Assembly (NCBI GenBank): GCA_938048505.1
Contig: CALIUX010000177.1
Location: 1-6,929, forward strand
Reading direction: 5' to 3'
Length of the DNA stretch: 6,929 nucleotides
Origin: an uncultured Pseudomonadales bacterium
Lineage (GTDB): Bacteria; Pseudomonadota; Gammaproteobacteria; Pseudomonadales; Cellvibrionaceae
Part shown: positions 1 through 3,630 of the stretch, piece by piece
Numbering within the stretch: the first letter of the stretch is position 1
Layout of the letters: each line of letters opens with the position of its first letter
Notes under the pieces: generated by a model
The model's database searches: none
Told to the model about the DNA's origin: nothing
What the model saw: the letters and a program-made list of their open reading frames with translations, nothing else
Translations under genes and position numbers: made by a program

Positions 1-102
1 TCTCGCCCCGGTGAACAAATCGAGCTCGAGGTTTATCGAGAAGGTCAGCGCGTTCTCCTGACTGCCATATTGTCTGTTAACCCAGCCATCATTGACGGTT
101 AG
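1..102 (+). CDS. C-terminal end of a PDZ-domain protein, probably a DegS/HtrA-type serine protease (5' end outside window)
   Basis: Frame 1 is open from the first base and ends in TAG at 100-102, giving the last 33 residues of a protein that starts before the window. The visible pattern, RPGEQIELEVYREGQ followed by a short hydrophobic beta strand, is the usual end of a PDZ domain (PG...I.L.V.R.G), and it closely resembles the last strands of DegS/AlgW-type proteases. In those proteins the PDZ domain senses misfolded outer-membrane protein C-termini in the periplasm and controls the protease domain. The protease domain itself is not in the window, so the HtrA/DegS call is an inference; other PDZ proteins such as RseP-like or type II secretion proteins remain possible. 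The stop lies three bases before the maf start, suggesting one transcript. Confidence 0.6.
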   Translation, partial: SRPGEQIELEVYREGQRVLLTAILSVNPAIIDG

Positions 103-105
103 TTT

Positions 106-732
106 GTGACGATTATCCTCGGCTCGTCTTCACGCTACCGGCAAGCATTACTCGCTCGCCTGAATATCAAAGCTGATGCGATTGCACCGAATATTGACGA
201 GAGCCCTCACACCGGAGAAACCCCAGAACTGTTAGCCTTGAGGCTCGCCATCGAAAAAGCAGAGAGTGTCAGGCAAAAAATCGCTCCTTTAGGGCACAGT
301 CAAGTAAAGCGCGATCAAGAGCATCATAACCCCGCTACGATTATCAGTAGCGACCAAGTTGCCAGTATTGGAACGCAATTACTGGGCAAACCCGGCAATC
401 ATCAAAAAGCCTGCGAGCAGTTGCAACAACAGTCTGGCAAGTGCGTCGTCTTTTATACGGCGCTTTGCGTGCAACAAGGTGATAAACGTTTGACTGATGT
501 CATCGCAACAACGGTTGAATTTCGGCTATTAACACCAGATGAAATCACACAGTATGTCACCCTAGAGCAACCACTAGACTGCGCAGGCAGCTTCAAAAGC
601 GAAGGGTTGGGCATCACATTATTTAACCGTATTACCAGCGATGACCCTAGCGCACTGATTGGGCTTCCACTTATTCGCACCACGCAATTTCTTCGCGAGT
701 TTGGGTATAACCCGCTTACAACACAGGCTTAG
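106..732 (+). CDS. maf: Maf/YceF-family nucleotide pyrophosphatase
   Basis: The 208-residue product belongs to the Maf family of nucleoside triphosphate pyrophosphatases, which hydrolyse modified or non-canonical NTPs. The YceF subgroup is known to prefer 7-methyl-GTP. Visible motifs are the N-terminal substrate loop LGSSSRYRQALL (residues 5-16), the SDQV motif with probable catalytic Asp83 (82-85), CAGSFKSEG (159-167) and LIGLPL (184-189). The last two match the YceF type closely. Residues about 60-77 form a hydrophilic stretch (around GHSQVKRDQEHHNP) longer than in E. coli YceF, which makes this protein somewhat longer. The start is GTG at 106, three bases after the upstream TAG and in the same frame. 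No good Shine-Dalgarno sequence precedes it, so translational coupling is likely. Its last 17 bases overlap the tail of the convergent HAD gene. Confidence 0.93.
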   Translation: MTIILGSSSRYRQALLARLNIKADAIAPNIDESPHTGETPELLALRLAIEKAESVRQKIAPLGHSQVKRDQEHHNPATIISSDQVASIGTQLLGKPGNHQKACEQLQQQSGKCVVFYTALCVQQGDKRLTDVIATTVEFRLLTPDEITQYVTLEQPLDCAGSFKSEGLGITLFNRITSDDPSALIGLPLIRTTQFLREFGYNPLTTQA

Positions 733-1381
733 CCAAACCGGCTTGATAAACAAGGAGCGGAGCCACCATCTTTTGGAGATTATCAACACAGCAAAGCGGC
801 TGATAACCCTTTAAACGATCGGCCGAATGCGCCCCATAGGTCACGGCGACACGCGGCATAGCCAATGCTTGCGCCATACTCATATCAAACTCCGTATCCC
901 CAACCATGACAGCCTGCTGGGCAGAAATTTGCATCTGCAATAGTAACTCTTGCAGCATTTTTGGATCAGGCTTAGAAGCCGTTTCATCTGCACAGCGTGT
1001 TGCATCAAACATATTTTCAAGCTGCATTTCACGCAATGCCCGATTAAGGCCTTTACGGCTTTTACCCGTTGCAACCGCCAATAAAAAGCCTTCTTCTTTT
1101 AGCGTTTCAAGTGCCTCCAATGCACCCGCATAAAAGGCTGGTTGGTGCTTATCTGCAACATAATGTTGACTGTAGGATTCCGCTAAGTGTTGAACACCAT
1201 TAGCATCTAGCGCTGGGTATAATTGTTGAATGGCTCGTGGCAAACTCAAGCCAATGATTTCTTTAATGCTATCGTCATCTAAGTGGGGCAGATCCAATGC
1301 CTGAGCGGCCTGTCGCACACAACGCACGATTTTGCCTGTGGAATCACTTAAGGTGCCATCCCAATCAAAAATCACTAACAT
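716..1381 (-). CDS. HAD-IA family phosphatase (phosphoglycolate phosphatase-like)
   Basis: A 221-residue haloacid dehalogenase-superfamily hydrolase. Numbered from ATG 1381, all four catalytic motifs are present: DWDGT with nucleophile Asp6 and acid/base Asp8, the motif II threonine in ATGKS (Thr105), the motif III lysine in SKPDP (Lys137), and motif IV GDTEFD (Asp162 and Asp166). An alpha-helical cap fills residues about 15-80. The family includes Gph, and a HAD gene of this kind sits next to rluC in Pseudomonas-like genomes. The physiological substrate there is not established, so I give no symbol. A TTG at 1384 would add one residue, but the GGAG at 1389-1392 lies seven bases from ATG 1381 and favours the ATG. 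The start overlaps the end of rluC by 17 bp, indicating a coupled rluC-HAD operon. The stop overlaps convergent maf. Confidence 0.9.
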   Translation of the reverse strand: MLVIFDWDGTLSDSTGKIVRCVRQAAQALDLPHLDDDSIKEIIGLSLPRAIQQLYPALDANGVQHLAESYSQHYVADKHQPAFYAGALEALETLKEEGFLLAVATGKSRKGLNRALREMQLENMFDATRCADETASKPDPKMLQELLLQMQISAQQAVMVGDTEFDMSMAQALAMPRVAVTYGAHSADRLKGYQPLCCVDNLQKMVAPLLVYQAGLAKPVL

Positions 1382-2327
1382 CAAATGACTCCAATCCGTA
1401 AGCTCTTAAAGGGTTAAGTAAATCATCGGGCAAAGGCGCACTGGTCGATAAAGTATGACCTTCTAGCATAGGCAAATCCAATCGGCATGCATGCAGACAA
1501 AGGCGCTTAAAACCTTTGTTACGCATGGTTTTATTGATTGTTGCATCAGTATATTTTTCGTCGCCAATAAGCGCATGCCCCGCATGCTGTGCATGAACTC
1601 TGATTTGGTGTGTTCGCCCCGTTAAGGGCTTAGCCAATACCAAAGTACAATCAGCAAACGCCTGAATAACCTTAAAATGCGTCACAGAGGGTTTACCTTC
1701 TTCGTGAACACGCACAATACGCTCACCATTAGGGTATTCGCAGCGCTTAAGGGGCACATCAACCACCGAGAGATTTTTAGGCCAATGCCCCGTTACCAAC
1801 GCAAGATAATACTTTTGAATTTGCCCCTTATGCCGCAGTGCTTCTTGTAAATGCTTAAGCACGCTGCGCTTACGCGCAACCATAATGCAACCGGAGGTAT
1901 CACGATCAAGGCGGTGCACGAGCTCAAGATGCGGCGCTTGGTAGGCTTGGCGAAGCGCCTCGATCATACCAATATGAATCCCACTACCGCCATGCACAGC
2001 CAAACCAGAAGGCTTATTAATAATCAGCAAGCCCTTGTCATCATGCAATACCGCCTTATCGAGCGTTTCGAGCAGCTGTTGCGACGGCGTAACCTGCTCA
2101 ACCTGCTTTGTTCGAACAGGAGGTACGCGCACAATGTCACCGGCCACAAGCTTGCGATCTGGCTTGGCCCGCCCTTTATTCACACGGACTTCGCCTTTGC
2201 GAATCACACGGTAAATCATTGATTTAGGCACACCCTTTAAGCGGGCCAGCAAAAAATTATCGAGCCTTTGACCTTCAAAATCATCGGCAACCTCTATAAA
2301 GCGGACATCACTCACGGGGCAATACAC
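1365..2327 (-). CDS. rluC: 23S rRNA pseudouridine synthase RluC
   Basis: A 320-residue RluA-family pseudouridine synthase, close in length to E. coli RluC, which makes pseudouridines 955, 2504 and 2580 in 23S rRNA. An N-terminal S4-type RNA-binding domain spans about residues 18-80 (core KGVPKSMIYRVIRKGEVRVN). The catalytic domain contains NKPSGLAVHGGSG (104-116), the signature HRLDRDTSG (138-146) with catalytic Asp141, and LTGRTHQIRVH (236-246). The S4 core matches RluC better than RluA or RluD, and the position beside rne supports this. The longest start is GTG 2327, which has only an abutting purine-rich AAAGA upstream. GTG 2315, four codons in, has AAGAG about eleven bases upstream and is an equally reasonable start (316 residues). 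It is divergent from rne and the first gene of the rluC-HAD pair. I see no clear promoter. Confidence 0.96.
   Translation of the reverse strand: MYCPVSDVRFIEVADDFEGQRLDNFLLARLKGVPKSMIYRVIRKGEVRVNKGRAKPDRKLVAGDIVRVPPVRTKQVEQVTPSQQLLETLDKAVLHDDKGLLIINKPSGLAVHGGSGIHIGMIEALRQAYQAPHLELVHRLDRDTSGCIMVARKRSVLKHLQEALRHKGQIQKYYLALVTGHWPKNLSVVDVPLKRCEYPNGERIVRVHEEGKPSVTHFKVIQAFADCTLVLAKPLTGRTHQIRVHAQHAGHALIGDEKYTDATINKTMRNKGFKRLCLHACRLDLPMLEGHTLSTSAPLPDDLLNPLRAYGLESFDVSDF
1389..1392 (-). promoter_or_regulatory. Shine-Dalgarno site deciding the HAD gene start
   Basis: On the minus strand GGAG is followed by seven bases and then ATG (1381). The alternative TTG at 1384 would leave only four bases. The site lies inside the last codons of rluC, so the HAD gene is probably translated by ribosomes finishing rluC. 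Confidence 0.7.
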
Positions 2328-2415
2328 TCTTTAGCAAAGCTTTGTACTTTACTGTCGACGATGCAATCATTAATAAAACGACTCATAAGGCTAGTTCACA
2401 TCTAAAAAAGCAGCA

Positions 2416-2430
2416 TTCTACAGTGTAGAA
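2416..2430. repeat. Perfect 15-bp palindrome, operator-like
   Basis: TTCTACA-G-TGTAGAA is a perfect inverted repeat with 7-bp arms and a single central base, about 90 bp upstream of the rluC start. The TACA/TGTA core resembles the general style of BlaI/CopY-type operators (TACANNTGTA), but the spacing is one base shorter and no such regulator gene is nearby. It could be a regulator site for rluC or a remnant of repeated DNA. Confidence 0.45.
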
Positions 2431-2490
2431 GACTTTACCGCCCAGATAGATCATTGAACGATTCAGATCGTGGCGGCAAACAGGTAATCC

Positions 2491-2549
2491 CTTAGTGCAA
2501 CTCAATTTAGTGCAGCTTAATTTAGTACGACTTATGTAGTACAACTTGC
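2491..2549. repeat. Degenerate tandem repeat, four units of about 15 bp (core AGTRCARCTT)
   Basis: Units are CTTAGTGCAACTCAA (2491-2505), TTTAGTGCAGCTTAA (2506-2520), TTTAGTACGACTTA (2521-2534) and TGTAGTACAACTTGC (2535-2549). A further core copy, AGTACAGCTT, lies at 2567-2576 and a partial AGTACAAC at 2663-2670. The period is near 15, so it keeps reading frame and creates a false repeated peptide on the minus strand. It could be slipped-strand duplication debris or clustered binding sites. Confidence 0.7.
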
Positions 2550-2724
2550 CAACACACCTTTTAGTCAGTACAGCTTTTAATGGCACTCAGCACAATTTCA
2601 AGTGAATCCAACACAAGAACTCAGAATGAATAAGTGAGTGCGAGCAAGTTAGAATAAGAGTCAGTACAACAAGAAGGTTTGAAAGGTGCATATCGAACTG
2701 CTACACTCCGAAGGATGTTGCACT

Positions 2725-2763
2725 GTGTGACATATGTAGGATTAGGTCGCTACGCGATCACAC
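2725..2763. repeat. Inverted repeat enclosing a small hairpin
   Basis: GTGTGA (2725-2730) pairs with TCACAC (2758-2763). Between them GGTCGC (2745-2750) and GCGATC (2754-2759) form a 6-bp stem with one G-T pair and a three-base TAC loop; its outer two pairs compete with the outer arms. The layout is like a decayed extragenic palindromic element. There is no T-run after it, so it is not a good terminator. Confidence 0.3.
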
Positions 2764-2812
2764 CTTGAGCAAGCCATCAGTCAAAGGGCATTGCAAAAGC
2801 ATTAAGAATCCA

Positions 2813-2950
2813 TCACACAGACCGATTGAGCAACAGCGCATTAAGAGCGACACTACTCACAAAACGGGCTTTTGCCATCAATGAATAGGCAAAGCTTCGC
2901 CAAAGGTAGCAAGCATCAGCACAGTAGGCCTCAAACAAGCCGACTTCCAA
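2813..2950 (-). other. Palindrome-rich block with a coherent 45-codon minus frame, possible dispersed-repeat remnant
   Basis: On the minus strand a frame is open from TTG at 2950 to TGA at 2813-2815. It contains an internal ATG at 2878, from which it reads MAKARFVSSVALNALL and a few more residues. The upstream part is rich in Tyr, Cys and Trp, unlike the out-of-frame junk around it. The same DNA carries TTTGCC/GGCAAA (2871-2876 with 2888-2893) and a near-perfect palindrome GGCAAAGCTTCGCC (2888-2901). The peptide seems familiar to me from hypothetical ORFs that recur in gammaproteobacterial intergenic DNA, but I cannot confirm this here. No ribosome-binding site is evident. I read it as a possible dispersed repeat rather than a gene. 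Confidence 0.25.
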
Positions 2951-2998
2951 TGCCTTGCCTTAATGCCTAAAACAAAAGACATATTGAATTTATTGACA

Positions 2999-3022
2999 CA
3001 AACGTAACGCATATTTCGTTTG
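2999..3022. repeat. Inverted repeat CAAACG-N12-CGTTTG next to a perfect TTGACA
   Basis: CAAACG (2999-3004) and CGTTTG (3017-3022) are exact complements 12 bases apart. TTGACA, a consensus -35 hexamer, sits directly before it at 2993-2998. No fitting -10 exists at 16-18 bases; TATAAG at 3025-3030 is too far. It could be an operator over a weak promoter, but equally chance. Confidence 0.25.
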
Positions 3023-3151
3023 AATATAAGCAGTTTTGGTTACTTCGGTGATGATTTGCCGTGGAACCACCCTTTTGTTTCGCCCAAGACTTTACTATCG
3101 GTTTTCCCGAAAAAGGCTGAAACAAAAGAAGATAAAGAAGCTATTGATTAG
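3020..3151 (+). other. Short open frame of 43 codons, protein-like but unsupported
   Basis: A frame beginning at TTG 3020 and ending TAG 3149-3151 reads a peptide whose first half has aromatic and Gly/Pro turns (FGYFGDDLPWNHPF) and whose end is Lys/Glu-rich (KKAETKEDKEAID). There is no ATG or Shine-Dalgarno sequence, and an in-frame stop lies four codons upstream. It may be a fragment of a decayed gene or a translated repeat. The DNA also forms a hairpin around a C(TTCG)G tetraloop near 3040-3050. I do not recognise a family. Confidence 0.15.
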
Positions 3152-3187
3152 TAGCATCGTGGTTAAAAGCAGTGATTATTAACGCTA

Positions 3188-3225
3188 GGCATTTCTAACT
3201 ACCCATTAAAAAAATGGAAATTGCC
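3188..3225 (+). repeat. Nested hairpin about 400 bases before rne
   Basis: Outer arms GGCATTT (3188-3194) and AAATTGCC (3218-3225) pair with one bulged T. The inner arms CCATT (3203-3207) and AATGG (3213-3217) close an A5 loop. On the plus strand it is not followed by a T-run. If rne transcription starts upstream of it, this would be an additional leader stem. Confidence 0.35.
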
Positions 3226-3291
3226 AACCCGCAAACCTGCTCAAACACATGATGATATTGACCCACTTACAAAGCATCGCAACCTAACAAG

Positions 3292-3423
3292 GTGAATACC
3301 CAAGGCCAAACGATACTCTCGTCACCCCCTGATTATCACCTCGCCAGCATGGAAACCCTCAGGCAAGGCCTGCAAGGTCCTCATAGTTGCGAACATGCAG
3401 CCGCCAACATGGCTAATTTGTAA
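3292..3423 (+). CDS. Possible small ORF (43 codons) upstream of rne, doubtful
   Basis: GTG at 3292 opens a frame that closes with TAA at 3421-3423. An internal ATG at 3349 would give a 24-residue version. The predicted product is a soluble, mixed-composition peptide containing LSSPPDYHLASMETLRQGL and one Cys. No Shine-Dalgarno sequence precedes either start, and I recognise no family. It ends about 20 bases before the hairpin cluster of the rne leader, so if translated it could act as an upstream ORF on the rne mRNA. Random open stretches of this size are expected in 1.3 kb, so I give it little weight. Confidence 0.15.
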   Translation: MNTQGQTILSSPPDYHLASMETLRQGLQGPHSCEHAAANMANL

Positions 3424-3444
3424 GTGTTTTTCCGTCAGTGTATG

Positions 3445-3550
3445 TGCCTAATTATAGGCAGTACTGGGATCGCATCATTAGAGATGCATCGATTTATAGT
3501 GTCTGCAAATGCAGACCAACAACCCCAGCTAAGGGTTAGTTTGCACTAAC
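3445..3550 (+). promoter_or_regulatory. Probable structured 5' leader of rne with a cluster of hairpins
   Basis: Perfect or near-perfect stems follow each other closely: TGCCTA-ATTA-TAGGCA (3445-3460), GCATC-N6-GATGC (3472-3487), GTCTGC-AAAT-GCAGAC (3501-3516), AACCC-N7-GGGTT (3521-3537) and GTTAGT-TTGC-ACTAAC (3535-3550). The last two share bases 3535-3537, so they cannot both form fully. A further small stem TTGC-TAAG-GCAA (3606-3617) sits just before the weak Shine-Dalgarno GAG (3619-3621) of rne. In E. coli, rne mRNA has a long leader with stem-loops through which RNase E destabilises its own mRNA. The position, gene and hairpin density make the same role likely here, although I see no sequence identity to the enterobacterial element. 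TATAGT at 3495-3500 resembles a -10 box and, if used, would exclude the first two stems. Confidence 0.5.
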
Positions 3551-3630
3551 TCCTTACACACAATGCTTTTACTGCTTTACATCATTCGAATGTGCGTCCC
3601 TTAAATTGCTAAGGCAACGAGACACACATA

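Larger units (their letters stand above)
2328..3630. other. Long intergenic region between divergent rluC and rne, no convincing gene, rich in repeats and hairpins
   Basis: About 1.3 kb separates two housekeeping genes that diverge. All six frames are broken by frequent stops, and none of the short open stretches shows a recognisable domain. The region holds, in order: a 15-bp palindrome (2416-2430), a short tandem repeat (2491-2549), a stem-loop (2725-2763), a block with palindromes and a coherent minus-strand frame (2813-2950), an inverted repeat beside a TTGACA (2993-3022), a nested hairpin (3188-3225), a weak small ORF (3292-3423) and the hairpin cluster of the rne leader (3445-3550). Both rluC and rne promoters must lie here. 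I could not find a well-matched sigma70 promoter for either, only partial matches such as TATAGT at 3495-3500. That box lies inside the hairpin cluster, so the transcription start of rne is unresolved. Confidence 0.8.

Noticed and set aside
1851..2222. 123-codon plus-strand frame inside rluC
   Set aside because: It covers the conserved S4 and catalytic parts of RluC on the other strand. No start signal and no recognisable product.
2491..2580. CRISPR-like array
   Set aside because: The repeat units are about 15 bp and contiguous with no unique spacers, and they diverge from each other. This is a simple tandem repeat.
2383..2586. 67-codon minus-strand frame upstream of rluC
   Set aside because: Its core is a translation of the 15-bp tandem repeat (SCTKLSCTK), which stays open because the period is a multiple of three. 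No ribosome-binding site or known domain.
2630..2884. Plus-strand stretch of 84 codons without a stop, Cys- and Arg-rich
   Set aside because: It has no ATG or GTG start, only a TTG half way through. It reads opposite the more coherent minus frame, and an open run of this length is not surprising over six frames in 1.3 kb.
2993..3030. Strong promoter based on the perfect TTGACA
   Set aside because: No acceptable -10 box at 16-18 bases. TATAAG lies 26 bases away, so the -35 match alone does not support a promoter.
3188..3225. Intrinsic terminator
   Set aside because: The hairpin is AT-rich with a bulge and is not followed by a T-run on either strand, so termination is unlikely.
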